From assembly GCF_036763085.1 (NCBI RefSeq), contig NZ_JBAIYU010000019.1:1-64000 (forward strand): a stretch of 64,000 nt of DNA. Reading direction: 5' to 3'. Position numbers and translations under genes: made by a program. Position 1 is the first letter of the stretch; each line of letters opens with the position of its first letter. Shown in pieces: positions 17,696-26,501 of this stretch. This DNA is from JBAIYU01 sp036763085 (lineage in GTDB: Bacteria; Bacillota; Negativicutes; DSM-1736; Dendrosporobacteraceae). Below the pieces are notes generated by a model. It was not told the DNA's origin and searched no databases. It saw only the letters and a list, made by a program, of their open reading frames with translations.

Positions 17696-18694
17696 ATGGC
17701 TGAACTTAGATGGAACCCTATGCTTAGTACTTGGACCATGGTTGCTGCTAATCGACAAGCAAGACCGCATTTACCGAGTAACTGGTGTCCTTTTTGTCCT
17801 GGTTCAGGAAAAGTTCCAGAAACTTATGAGGTCTATTCTTACAATAATGATTTTCCGGCTCTGACAAAAACGCCGGATATTCCAGATATAGAAGAAAACG
17901 GACCCTATAAGGTTCAACAAAATTATGGGAAATGCGAGGTTATACTTTATTCACCTGACCATCATGCAACCTTACCTTCATTATCTAAAGAACACATCTA
18001 TAAGCTGATATGCCTTTTGGCGGAGCGCTTTATTGAATTATCCAGCGATCCGAAAGTAAAATATATTCTTGAGTTTGAAAACAGAGGCAGGGAAGTTGGT
18101 GTAACCATGCCTCATCCGCATGGGCAAATCTATGCGTATCCATTTTTGCCGCAAAAAATTAAAATAGAGCTCGACAGCTGTCAGCAATATTTTAAAGATA
18201 ATAACAAGTGCTTAATATGTGATATGAACAAAGAGGAAATTAGGTTTAAGCAAAGGTTTATTGCTGAAAATGATAGCTTCATCGCCTATTTACCCTTCTT
18301 TACAGATTATCCACATGGAGTCTTTGTTGTCAGCAAGAGTCATAAAGCTAACATCACAAGTTTTACGGAAAAAGAAAAATATGAGCTGGCGTTAATGTTA
18401 AAAAATGTTACTGGCGCATTTGATAACTTATTCGATAGGCTTTTTCCCTATATGATGTGTTTTCATCAAACCCCGGTTAACTGTGATGAATACCAGGATT
18501 CAGACCTCTATTATCATTTTCATATAGAGTTCTATACTCCATTGAGGGAAGCTGATAAGCTGAAATTTTATGCTTCTTCAGAGATGGGAGCATGGGCTGC
18601 TTGCAATCCGATGTCAGTTGAACAGACTGCCGAGGAGCTTAGAAAAGCTTACTTAAAATATGTAAGTGCACAGGAGGCGTCGGATGAAGGCTGA
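17696..18694 (+). CDS. galT: Galactose-1-phosphate uridylyltransferase
   Basis: 332 residues. It has the N-terminal zinc pair C-P-F-C at about residues 32-35, the active-site triad MPHPHGQIYAYPF with the nucleophilic His (about 140-152), and the C-terminal Y-Y-H-F-H-I-E-F metal/HIT segment. It transfers UMP from UDP-glucose to galactose-1-phosphate in the Leloir pathway. GGAGG is about 6 bases before the ATG. First gene of galT-galK-galM-ROK; its end overlaps galK by 11 bases, indicating translational coupling. Confidence 0.96.
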   Translation: MAELRWNPMLSTWTMVAANRQARPHLPSNWCPFCPGSGKVPETYEVYSYNNDFPALTKTPDIPDIEENGPYKVQQNYGKCEVILYSPDHHATLPSLSKEHIYKLICLLAERFIELSSDPKVKYILEFENRGREVGVTMPHPHGQIYAYPFLPQKIKIELDSCQQYFKDNNKCLICDMNKEEIRFKQRFIAENDSFIAYLPFFTDYPHGVFVVSKSHKANITSFTEKEKYELALMLKNVTGAFDNLFDRLFPYMMCFHQTPVNCDEYQDSDLYYHFHIEFYTPLREADKLKFYASSEMGAWAACNPMSVEQTAEELRKAYLKYVSAQEASDEG

Positions 18695-19853
18695 TTTAGG
18701 TAATAAGTTCATAGAGATGTTTGGTCCTTCTAAATTGCCTATTAAAAGATATTTTGCTCCTGGTCGCGTTAACCTCATTGGCGAATATACCGACTTTAAC
18801 GGCGGTTATGTTTTCCCTGCAGCAATTTCTCTGGGAATTTGGGGACTTTTGCGCCAGCGTACAGATAGCATAATTAATTTTAGATCACTGAATATGTCAT
18901 CATCTGTTTCCATTGATCTTAATCAGCCAGTTTCATTTGAGGCAATTGATGGATGGGCTAACTATCCTAAAGGAATAATCAAATATCTAATAGATCACGG
19001 GTATGAACTTAAGGGCTGCGACATTCTGTATTATGGCGAATTGCCTGAGGGGACTGGTCTTTCCTCTTCAGCCGCAATTTTAGTCCTCACTGCTTTTATG
19101 CTGCAGCATGCATTTTCAAAAGATAAAATGGATAGAGTAGAGTTAGCAAAATCCTGTCGGAGTGTTGAAAACAATTTTATTGGTGTGAATTGCGGTATTA
19201 TGGACCATTTTACAATCGCTCATGGACAGCGAGATCAGGCGATTCTTTTGGATTGCAATAACTTAAATTACAGCTATATTCCTTTTGTACTTGAGAAATA
19301 CAGGCTTGTAATAATGAACACAAATAAGAAAAGGGAATTGACAGACTCAAAGTATAATGAACGTCGCAAGGAATGCGATCAAGCCTTCACAGAGATAAGA
19401 AAAAATCGACATATAGAAAATTTATGTCAAGCTTACTTAAATGAGGTGGAAGTTTTTATTACAAACCCAGCTATAAGGAAGCGAGCAAGGCACGTTATTT
19501 CCGAAAACATACGAGTCAGTCAAGCAGTAAGGCTTCTTTGTAATGGAGACTTAACTGGCTTTGGTAATTCGATGATAGCATCACATAAATCGCTGCAGCA
19601 GAATTTCGAAGTTTCCGGACCGGAACTTGATTCAATTGTTGAACATGCTATAAGTTCTCCAGGCTGTATTGGTGCTAGAATGACTGGGGCCGGCTTTGGC
19701 GGTTGTGCAATTGCGTTGGTTGAAAACGGTAAGATAGACGATTTTATTACTTCTGTTGGTGCTGGTTATAAGCATTCGACTGGGAGAACAGCGGAATTTT
19801 ATATAGCCGTAATATCTGAGGGTGTAAGATACGAGGGTTATGATGGAGATTAA
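18684..19853 (+). CDS. galK: Galactokinase
   Basis: 389 residues of the GHMP kinase superfamily. Signatures: G-R-V-N-L-I-G-E-Y-T-D-F-N-G-G-Y (galactokinase signature, about 25-40), E-G-T-G-L-S-S-S-A-A (ATP loop) and MTGAGFGGCAIAL near the C-terminus. It phosphorylates galactose at C1 with ATP. The ATG at 18684 lies within the end of galT with AGGAGG 6 bases upstream; the longer open frame from 18666 has no ribosome site. Its end overlaps the mutarotase gene. Confidence 0.96.
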   Translation: MKADLGNKFIEMFGPSKLPIKRYFAPGRVNLIGEYTDFNGGYVFPAAISLGIWGLLRQRTDSIINFRSLNMSSSVSIDLNQPVSFEAIDGWANYPKGIIKYLIDHGYELKGCDILYYGELPEGTGLSSSAAILVLTAFMLQHAFSKDKMDRVELAKSCRSVENNFIGVNCGIMDHFTIAHGQRDQAILLDCNNLNYSYIPFVLEKYRLVIMNTNKKRELTDSKYNERRKECDQAFTEIRKNRHIENLCQAYLNEVEVFITNPAIRKRARHVISENIRVSQAVRLLCNGDLTGFGNSMIASHKSLQQNFEVSGPELDSIVEHAISSPGCIGARMTGAGFGGCAIALVENGKIDDFITSVGAGYKHSTGRTAEFYIAVISEGVRYEGYDGD

Positions 19854-20793
19854 GAGGGGTATATACAAAGGGTTATCCTGCTATAGCATTGAGAATAGCC
19901 TTATCAGCTTACTTATACTACCGGAATTAGGTGCGAAGATTGCCTCGATTTTTTACAAACCCCAGCAATTTGAAGTATTATTTCAGCCGGCAGACGGCAA
20001 ATACCAACTAGCAAACTATGGGGCTAATTTTGCTGAGTATGATACTTCTGGTGCGGATGAGATGTTTCCCACGATAGATCCTTGCAGCTATCCGACAGGT
20101 GACTATACTGGCATAACATTGCCCGACCATGGGGAACTTTGGAGTTTGCCGTGGGAAGTGACCGTAGATAAAGATGGTTTGGCTGCAAGAGTAGAAGGAC
20201 GAACTCTTCCCTATGTCTTTTTTCGGACTATTTCATTAAACAAAAGCACTATTCGAATGTCGTACAAAGTCCGCAATATTGGAAGTGCTGCAATATACGG
20301 CTTATGGGCATTCCACGGACTGGTTGCCTGTGATGAATTTACCCGTATTATGCTGCCTGGTGTTTCCGAGGTCATTAACGTTCATGAAAGCACTATACTA
20401 GGGTCAGTTGGAACAAGACATTCTTTTCCTGTGAGCATGGGGATAAATGGTATCGAGGCTCATTTAAATCGGGTCGGTTCACGCTCGTTAGAGAAAACTA
20501 AAAAATTTTATGCTGCCGATAAACAAGCTAAGGGTTTTGCCGGTATAACTCTTAATAACAACCAACTGATATATGAACTATTATTTCCTGTAGATAAAGT
20601 GCCATATTTAGGTGTTTGGGTTAATGAGGGTGGTTTTAAAGGTGAGTATAATTGTGCCCTAGAGCCAGCCACAGGGTATTTTGACCGGCTTGATACCGCT
20701 TATTTGTTAAACAGTATAGATTTATTGGGCCCAGGGGCAGTAAAAGAATGGTATCTAGAAATAAGGCTTACTTCTTATGAAATGAATAATTAA
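19843..20793 (+). CDS. galM: Galactose mutarotase (aldose 1-epimerase family)
   Basis: About 316 residues. Beta-sandwich aldose-epimerase features include L-P-D-H-G-E-L-W-S-L-P-W, G-L-W-A-F-H-G-L-V and the C-terminal catalytic-glutamate region C-A-L-E-P-A-T-G-Y-F-D. It interconverts alpha and beta anomers of galactose for GalK. GAGGG is 5 bases before the ATG at 19843 and only 2 before the one at 19840, so 19843 is preferred; the galK stop lies inside this gene. It could instead be a divergent aldose epimerase for another hexose, but the operon makes galactose most likely. Confidence 0.85.
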   Translation: MEIKRGIYKGLSCYSIENSLISLLILPELGAKIASIFYKPQQFEVLFQPADGKYQLANYGANFAEYDTSGADEMFPTIDPCSYPTGDYTGITLPDHGELWSLPWEVTVDKDGLAARVEGRTLPYVFFRTISLNKSTIRMSYKVRNIGSAAIYGLWAFHGLVACDEFTRIMLPGVSEVINVHESTILGSVGTRHSFPVSMGINGIEAHLNRVGSRSLEKTKKFYAADKQAKGFAGITLNNNQLIYELLFPVDKVPYLGVWVNEGGFKGEYNCALEPATGYFDRLDTAYLLNSIDLLGPGAVKEWYLEIRLTSYEMNN

Positions 20794-20838
20794 TATTAGT
20801 CTATTTGAATTATTGAGCCTAGCTTGAGGGGGGAGGCT

Positions 20839-22053
20839 ATGCGTGAAATTTCAGCGGCAAAGGTAAAACTGGGGCAGGGTACAAATGATGCACAGGTTAT
20901 AAATTTGATTCGGCGTTTTGGAAAAATTTCGAGAGCTGAGATTGCAAAACAACTTGGTTTGACGCCTCCTGCCGTAACCAATATTATCAACAAGCTAACT
21001 GAAGTAAAAATTATTCAAGAGCACATGATGGGGGAATCAAATGGGGGAAGGCGCCCTGTGCTCCTGAAAATAAACCCGAATATCGCCCGAATCATTGTGG
21101 TACACATTAGATCCGAAAAGATTATGGGCTATTTGGTTGATGCAGAACTAACTATCCATCATCAACAGGTAAAAGATATACGAAAATGCAATAAAGAGGA
21201 AGTCTTAAAACTACTGCTTAAAATAATCGAAAGCTGTCGGCAGTCCTCGGATGTATCTGTTGCGGCAGCAGGGGTAATAGTACGAGGTCCTGTCCGACTT
21301 AAAGAAGGTATTTCGGTATTTGCGCCCAATATTGGCTGGCGTAATGTACCACTAAAGTACATTATTGAAGATAAGACTGGTCTGCCAGCTTTTGTGGAAA
21401 ATGATTCACGAGCGTTAACTAACGGCGAATACTACTACGGTTCAGTGAAGGATGCTCAGAGCATGGTGATGCTAAAGGTCAGTCATGGTATCGGGGGCGG
21501 GATAATTTTTAATGGAAAACTCTATCGTGGTGTTAATGATAGTGCCGGAGAAGTTGGACATACAACTATTGATGTTACCGGACCGGCCTGCAGCTGTGGA
21601 AACTACGGATGTTTAGAGGCAATGGCTTCCGAAAATGCTTTAGTTGACTTAGTTATTAAAGCAATTAAAGAAGGTCAGCCAACACTAGTCAAAGAGTATA
21701 TTGGAGAAAATTTGGAGGATATTGAGCCAGAGCAAATATACAAGGCTGCTGACGCTGGTGATGATGTTGCAATTAGAATGCTAAACAGAGTTGCCCGCTA
21801 CTTAGGCATTGGCATAGCAAATTTGGTGAATATTTTTAATCCTGAACTTATAGTTATTGCCGGTGGGATTGTACGAGCAAGAAAGCATATAGAAGGCATG
21901 GTTAAACAGATAGTACGGGAACGTTCATTCGAAAGTTGTAATAGCGGTCTGGATATAAGGTTTTCCGACAAGGCAACAGAAAATACGCTTAGGGGCGCAA
22001 CTGACTTAGTTTTTTCGGAGATAACCGAACTTAATATGCTTAATCAGCAGTAG
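20839..22053 (+). CDS. ROK-family transcriptional repressor
   Basis: 404 residues. An N-terminal winged helix-turn-helix (about 20-70, S-R-A-E-I-A-K-Q-L-G-L-T-P-P-A-V-T-N) precedes a ROK sugar-binding domain with V-E-N-D-S-R-A, G-H-T-T-I-D and the zinc motif C-S-C-G-N-Y-G-C-L-E. This is XylR/NagC-type architecture, a repressor released by a sugar or sugar phosphate. It is the last gene of the gal operon and sits just before mglBAC, so it most likely controls both and perhaps the hexokinase gene. Start at 20839, directly after a G-rich ribosome site (GAGGGGGGAGG). Confidence 0.9.
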   Translation: MREISAAKVKLGQGTNDAQVINLIRRFGKISRAEIAKQLGLTPPAVTNIINKLTEVKIIQEHMMGESNGGRRPVLLKINPNIARIIVVHIRSEKIMGYLVDAELTIHHQQVKDIRKCNKEEVLKLLLKIIESCRQSSDVSVAAAGVIVRGPVRLKEGISVFAPNIGWRNVPLKYIIEDKTGLPAFVENDSRALTNGEYYYGSVKDAQSMVMLKVSHGIGGGIIFNGKLYRGVNDSAGEVGHTTIDVTGPACSCGNYGCLEAMASENALVDLVIKAIKEGQPTLVKEYIGENLEDIEPEQIYKAADAGDDVAIRMLNRVARYLGIGIANLVNIFNPELIVIAGGIVRARKHIEGMVKQIVRERSFESCNSGLDIRFSDKATENTLRGATDLVFSEITELNMLNQQ

Positions 22054-22071
22054 TAGTTTCCTAATGTTGTG

Positions 22072-22102
22072 AAGCAGAGAAACTATTTAGTCTCTTCTGC
22101 TT
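22072..22102 (+). terminator. Imperfect hairpin after the ROK gene
   Basis: AAGCAGA (22072-22078) pairs with TCTGCTT (22096-22102), with partial inner pairing GAGA/TCTC-like, followed by TATATT. Probable terminator or attenuator ahead of mglB. Confidence 0.5.
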
Positions 22103-22144
22103 TATATTAAAAACTTTACCCAAAATAAGAGGAGGTAAATTTCT

Positions 22145-23176
22145 GTGAAAAAGGGCTTAAAAGGACTTGTTATTTCTGGTTTGCTGCTTGGTTTATTGAC
22201 AGCAGGATGTTCAAATTCTCAAGCACCTTCGGGCGCCACTGCAGGCAAACAGACAGTAGGCGTTGCTATCTACAAATTTGATGATACTTTTATGACAGGG
22301 GTTCGCAATGCTATTTCAAAATTTGCAGAGGGTAAAGCTAAAGTAGAAATTGTTGATAGTCAGAATTCACAATCTGCTCAAAATGATAAGGTTGATTTGT
22401 TCATTACTAAAAAGGTTAATGCGTTAGCAATTAATCCTGTTGATCGTACTGCTGCCGGAGTTATTATTGATAAAGCAAAAAAGGCGAACACTCCAGTTGT
22501 ATTCTTCAATCGTGAGCCACTGCCTGAAGATATGACAAAATGGGATAAGGTTTATTATGTTGGGGCAAAAGCTGAGGAGTCGGGAACAATCTCAGGCCAA
22601 CTTATTGTAGATTACTTAAAAGCAAATCCAGCAGCCGATAAGAATAAAGACGGAGTTCTTCAGTATGTAATGCTTAAAGGTGAACCGGGCCATCAGGATG
22701 CAGAGTTACGCACTAAATATTCGATAAAGGCAGTTGAAGATGCGGGTATCAAAGTACAAAAGGTAGCTGAAGATACCGCGATGTGGGATCGAGTTAAAGG
22801 ACAAGAAAAAATGGCTGCTTTTCTAGCAGCTCATGGCGACAGTATTGAAGCGGTTTTTGCTAATAATGATGATATGGCGTTAGGTGCAATAGAAGCCTTA
22901 AAAGCTAAAGGCTACTTTAAAGACGGAAAATTTATTCCGGTAGTAGGTGTTGATGCAACCGCACCTGCGTTAAAAGCTCTAGAAGAAGGAACTCTTTTAG
23001 GAACTGTTTTAAACGATGCTGTTAACCAAGGCAAAGCTACTATTAACATAGCTTCAGTTCTAGCGAATGGGCAAGTACCTACAAAAGAAAATACCGGCTT
23101 TGAGTTAACAGATGGTAAATATGTTTGGGTCGCATATAAAAAGATAACTAAACAGAATATGAATGACGCTAAGTAA
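22145..23176 (+). CDS. mglB: Galactose/glucose-binding lipoprotein of an ABC importer
   Basis: 343 residues. The signal peptide ends in a lipobox L-L-T-A-G-C (Cys about 21). The body is a periplasmic-binding fold of the sugar type (V-G-V-A-I-Y-K-F-D-D, A-I-N-P-V-D, F-F-N-R-E-P-L). A calcium-binding EF-like loop D-K-N-K-D-G-V-L-Q (about 172-180) is diagnostic for the MglB subfamily. It binds galactose or glucose and delivers it to MglAC. It starts at GTG with GGAGG 9 bases upstream. A strong hairpin separates it from mglA, which would raise its expression relative to the membrane parts. Confidence 0.93.
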   Translation: MKKGLKGLVISGLLLGLLTAGCSNSQAPSGATAGKQTVGVAIYKFDDTFMTGVRNAISKFAEGKAKVEIVDSQNSQSAQNDKVDLFITKKVNALAINPVDRTAAGVIIDKAKKANTPVVFFNREPLPEDMTKWDKVYYVGAKAEESGTISGQLIVDYLKANPAADKNKDGVLQYVMLKGEPGHQDAELRTKYSIKAVEDAGIKVQKVAEDTAMWDRVKGQEKMAAFLAAHGDSIEAVFANNDDMALGAIEALKAKGYFKDGKFIPVVGVDATAPALKALEEGTLLGTVLNDAVNQGKATINIASVLANGQVPTKENTGFELTDGKYVWVAYKKITKQNMNDAK

Positions 23177-23191
23177 TAATCGTAACGTAAC

Positions 23192-23230
23192 TAACTATCA
23201 GCAGAGGTTTTTCGCCTCTGCTGATAGTTA
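23192..23230 (+). terminator. Stem-loop between mglB and mglA
   Basis: A perfect 16-bp inverted repeat (23192-23207 and 23215-23230) with a 7-base loop and no long T-run. Position and shape fit a partial terminator or 3' stabiliser giving more mglB than mglAC message. Confidence 0.7.
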
Positions 23231-23276
23231 AATATCGATAAACTATTTATTATATCTCTCAGTTTTGAAAACTCCT

Positions 23277-23288
23277 GGTGTATACACC
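23277..23288. promoter_or_regulatory. 12-bp palindrome GGTGTATACACC upstream of mglA
   Basis: A perfect GC-flanked palindrome stands 40 bases before the mglA start, in a spacer that also contains TATAAA-like sequence. It may be a protein-binding site for an internal promoter. No known factor is assigned. Confidence 0.35.
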
Positions 23289-23327
23289 GTCTATATAAAA
23301 TGTAATATGGTGTGAGGAGGGGGCCTC

Positions 23328-24845
23328 ATGGCAAGTCAAGATATTTTGCTTGAAATGCGCAATGTTTCTAAGGAATTTCCCGGTGTAAAGGCCCTGGATA
23401 GTGTAAATTTAAAGGTCCGAGCTGGTACTGTACATGCATTGATGGGCGAAAATGGTGCGGGTAAATCAACCTTAATGAAGTGTTTATTTGGTATTTATAA
23501 ACCTGACTCCGGCGAGATATTATTAGATGCCAAAAAGGTTGAAATATCTAATTCAAAGGCTGCACTCGATTTAGGAATTTCTATGATTCATCAAGAGCTG
23601 CATCCTGTACCGCATCGAAATGTAATGGATAACTTGTGGTTGGGCCGTTACCCTGTAAAGGGATTTGGACCGTTCAAATTGGTAGATGAAGCTAAGATGC
23701 TCAGAGATACTGAACAGCTTTTTAAAGATTTACAAATTGATTTAGACCCGAAAATACTTTTAGGTAAACTGTCCGTGTCTAAAGTGCAATCAATTGAAAT
23801 AGCGAAAGCTGTTTCATTCAACGCGAAAGTTATCGTTATGGATGAGCCAACATCATCTTTAACAGGCAATGAAGTAGAGCAATTGTTCAATATTATTCGC
23901 GATTTAAAAAAACGTGGTGTCGCAATAATCTATATTTCTCACAAAATGGAGGAAATTCTCGAAATATCAGATGAAGTTACTGTAATGAGGGACGGTAAGT
24001 ATATTGGAACATGGCCAGCTGCGGAGCTGACAACAGATATGATTATTTCAAAGATGGTTGGACGGGATCTTACTCAGCGGTTTCCTGAGCGGTTCAATAA
24101 TCCGGGTGATGTAGTACTTAGGATAGAAGGCTTAACAGCGTGTGATGCTAAATCTTTTAAAGATATATCTTTTGATCTAAAAAAAGGAGAAATTCTTGGA
24201 ATAGGCGGACTTGTAGGCTCACAGCGAACAGAACTAATTGAGGCTCTGTTTGGATTAAGAACTGTGTCTTCAGGAAAGTTTGTGTTAAATAGTAAAGAAA
24301 TATCGATAAAATCACCCATTGCCGCTAAAAAGCATAAAATAGCTCTTTTAACCGAGGAACGCCGTGCAACGGGAATATTCCCCGTATTGTCGGTTTTAGA
24401 GAATACAGCTATCGCTAAGCAAGCTCGCTATGAAACAAGTTATTTGCTTCTAAATGAAAAACAGCGAGTAGCAGACGCTGAGCAGAGTATGCAAAAACTT
24501 CGTATAAAAACACCATCAATTAAAACTCTTATCAAGAATTTATCGGGCGGTAATCAGCAGAAGGTCTTGTTATCACGCTGGCTGCTGACTGAACCGGAAA
24601 TTTTACTTCTTGACGAACCAACCCGTGGGATAGATGTAGGTGCCAAATTTGAAATATATTCAATTATTGCTGAATTAGCAAGGCAAGGTAGAAGTATTGT
24701 CATGATTTCGTCAGAAATGCCTGAGCTATTAGGAATGTCAGATCGAATAATGGTGATGTGTGAAGGAAGATTAACTGGTATTGTTGATGGCAATAAAGCG
24801 TCAGAAGAAGAAATTATGAGGTTGGCAACTCAGCGTTTATCATAA
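23328..24845 (+). CDS. mglA: Sugar ABC transporter ATPase
   Basis: 505 residues with two ABC domains. Domain 1 has Walker A GENGAGKST (about 42-50), L-S-V-S-K-V-Q signature and VMDEPTSSL. Domain 2 has the degenerate Walker A G-I-G-G-L-V-G-S-Q-R-T-E usual in this family, signature LSGGNQQKV and LLDEPTRGIDVGAK. It energises hexose uptake with MglB and MglC. GAGGAGGGGG precedes the ATG. The gap to mglC is 13 bases. Confidence 0.95.
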   Translation: MASQDILLEMRNVSKEFPGVKALDSVNLKVRAGTVHALMGENGAGKSTLMKCLFGIYKPDSGEILLDAKKVEISNSKAALDLGISMIHQELHPVPHRNVMDNLWLGRYPVKGFGPFKLVDEAKMLRDTEQLFKDLQIDLDPKILLGKLSVSKVQSIEIAKAVSFNAKVIVMDEPTSSLTGNEVEQLFNIIRDLKKRGVAIIYISHKMEEILEISDEVTVMRDGKYIGTWPAAELTTDMIISKMVGRDLTQRFPERFNNPGDVVLRIEGLTACDAKSFKDISFDLKKGEILGIGGLVGSQRTELIEALFGLRTVSSGKFVLNSKEISIKSPIAAKKHKIALLTEERRATGIFPVLSVLENTAIAKQARYETSYLLLNEKQRVADAEQSMQKLRIKTPSIKTLIKNLSGGNQQKVLLSRWLLTEPEILLLDEPTRGIDVGAKFEIYSIIAELARQGRSIVMISSEMPELLGMSDRIMVMCEGRLTGIVDGNKASEEEIMRLATQRLS

Positions 24846-24858
24846 GGAGGGGAGAGCG

Positions 24859-25872
24859 ATGAGTCTTGACGCAAGAAAATCATATGATTTTCTTATGCAG
24901 CATGCAATTTACATAGTTCTAATTGGTTTGATAATTGTTATTGCAATTTATGATCCAAGATTTATGTCGGTTACCACTATTAGAGACATATTGTTGCAGT
25001 CATCAACTAGGGCGATTATTGCTCTTGGTGCTGCATTTGTGCTAATAACCGGCGGAGTAGATCTTTCGACTGGACGGGTAGTCGGCTTGACAGCGGTATT
25101 ATCTGCATCCATGCTTCAGGTAGCTGACTATTCACGCCGCTTTTACCCTGATATGCCGGATTTACCGCTTTGGCTGCCGATAATGCTGGCAATTTTGGCG
25201 GGTCTGCTTGTAGGGGTGATAAATGGAACTATTGTAGCTAAATTTAGTGTTCCACCGTTCATTGCTACGCTGGGTACTATGGTAATGGTATACGGAGTAA
25301 ATTCTATCTATTTTGATATGAAGCCAAATGAATCTCAGCCGATCGGGGGTTTAAGAAGCGATTTTACTGAGCTAGGCTCAGGAGCCTTCGGGACTGGAGA
25401 GTATTCAGTTCCTTATATCGTAATTATTGCAATAGTGATATCGATATTAGTTTGGGTCATTTTTTCTAAGACCAGGCTGGGGAAAAATATGTATGCAATT
25501 GGCGGTAATGTTCATGCTGCAATTGTATCTGGCATTAATGTTGAACGAAATCTATTATATCTTTATGCTATAGCCGGAGCTCTTTATGGTTTAGCAGGTG
25601 TGCTCGAAGCAGCAAGGACTGGCGGCGCAACTAATAACTATGGCAATATGTACGAATTAGATGCGATAGCCGCGTGTGTAGTGGGGGGAGTATCCACTGC
25701 CGGTGGTATCGGGACAGTCCCTGGCATACTAGCAGGTGTACTAATTTTTGGAGTAATAAATTATGGTTTAACCTTTATTGGGATAAATCCTTACTGGCAA
25801 CTTATTATCAAAGGTCTGATTATTGTAGCTGCAGTAGCATTTGATATTCGTAAGTACTTAAATAAAAAATAA
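24859..25872 (+). CDS. mglC: Galactose/glucose ABC transporter permease
   Basis: 337 residues with about nine or ten hydrophobic segments of the BPD_transp_2/RbsC-like type. Landmarks include ITGGVDLSTGRVVGLTA, A-K-F-S-V-P-P-F-I-A-T-L-G-T and YAIGGNVHAAIVSGINV, the usual EAA-like loop region. It forms the membrane channel for MglA/MglB. AAGGAGG is 9 bases before the ATG. A terminator follows, ending the mgl transcript. Confidence 0.95.
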   Translation: MSLDARKSYDFLMQHAIYIVLIGLIIVIAIYDPRFMSVTTIRDILLQSSTRAIIALGAAFVLITGGVDLSTGRVVGLTAVLSASMLQVADYSRRFYPDMPDLPLWLPIMLAILAGLLVGVINGTIVAKFSVPPFIATLGTMVMVYGVNSIYFDMKPNESQPIGGLRSDFTELGSGAFGTGEYSVPYIVIIAIVISILVWVIFSKTRLGKNMYAIGGNVHAAIVSGINVERNLLYLYAIAGALYGLAGVLEAARTGGATNNYGNMYELDAIAACVVGGVSTAGGIGTVPGILAGVLIFGVINYGLTFIGINPYWQLIIKGLIIVAAVAFDIRKYLNKK

Positions 25873-25912
25873 TGTTTAAGAGCTGCTCAATTTTGGGGTG
25901 GCTCTTAAACAT
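25872..25912 (+). terminator. Terminator of mglC
   Basis: ATGTTTAAGAGC and GCTCTTAAACAT form a perfect 12-bp stem with a 17-base loop. Confidence 0.65.
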
Positions 25913-25983
25913 CACTTGTTAGGAAGTATAAATTAAGCTGCATCTGATAACCTAATAGAAAAAGTAGTCTAGGGGGTTATTTG

Positions 25984-26370
25984 GTGCCAAACGAACGTAC
26001 AATCATCGCACATTTTCCGTCAAGTACCAAGGCAGACGCTGCTCGGAAGACATTAGCCGAAAAAGGATTACAAGATGTTCATATCAGACGCAACACACGC
26101 TTTGGCGTAACACAAGATGAGCATAGGGATAGCGCCATATCCAGTGCAGAGACACTTACAGGACTAACCATCTTCTCGGCAAATTTACCGAACGATGCTA
26201 CTAATGCATCAGAAAGAGTTCTCATGGGGGCAGATCCATCAGTTAGCGGGTTTAGTATTGGGGGAGACGGGCTTGCAGGCGGACATGCTTTCACTGTGGT
26301 AGCTTTTGTGCCGGAAGAAAGGGAAGAAGAGGTTGTTGCTGTGCTCAAGCAAAATGATGGAGAAGTGTGA
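25984..26370 (+). CDS. Small protein, possible YflT-like fold
   Basis: 128 residues, soluble. The N-terminal part (T-I-I-A-H-F-P-S-S-T-K-A-D-A-A-R-K-T-L) and the C-terminal part (V-V-A-F-V-P-E-E-R-E-E-E-V-V-A-V-L-K) give a beta-alpha-beta pattern like the YflT/GSP17M stress-protein fold, with a Gly-rich middle (S-I-G-G-D-G-L-A-G-G-H). The resemblance is weak. AGGGGG is 7 bases before a GTG at 25984 and 4 before a TTG at 25981, so GTG is preferred. The terminator stem begins inside the last codons. Function unknown. Confidence 0.65.
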   Translation: MPNERTIIAHFPSSTKADAARKTLAEKGLQDVHIRRNTRFGVTQDEHRDSAISSAETLTGLTIFSANLPNDATNASERVLMGADPSVSGFSIGGDGLAGGHAFTVVAFVPEEREEEVVAVLKQNDGEV

Positions 26371-26393
26371 TACATACTTCTCCATCATTTTTA
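26352..26393 (+). terminator. Terminator overlapping the stop codon
   Basis: A perfect 15-bp stem (26352-26366 and 26376-26390) includes the last codons of the preceding gene and is followed by T-rich sequence. Confidence 0.8.
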
Positions 26394-26501
26394 TTGGGAA
26401 AAGTAGGTATTTACGAATTTGCGTCAAATATAGTGAAGGTAAGTCTGGTCTTAAAAGAGGTCTAGGAATTAATCTCTCAAAATATTGCAGGTGGTGTTTA
26501 G

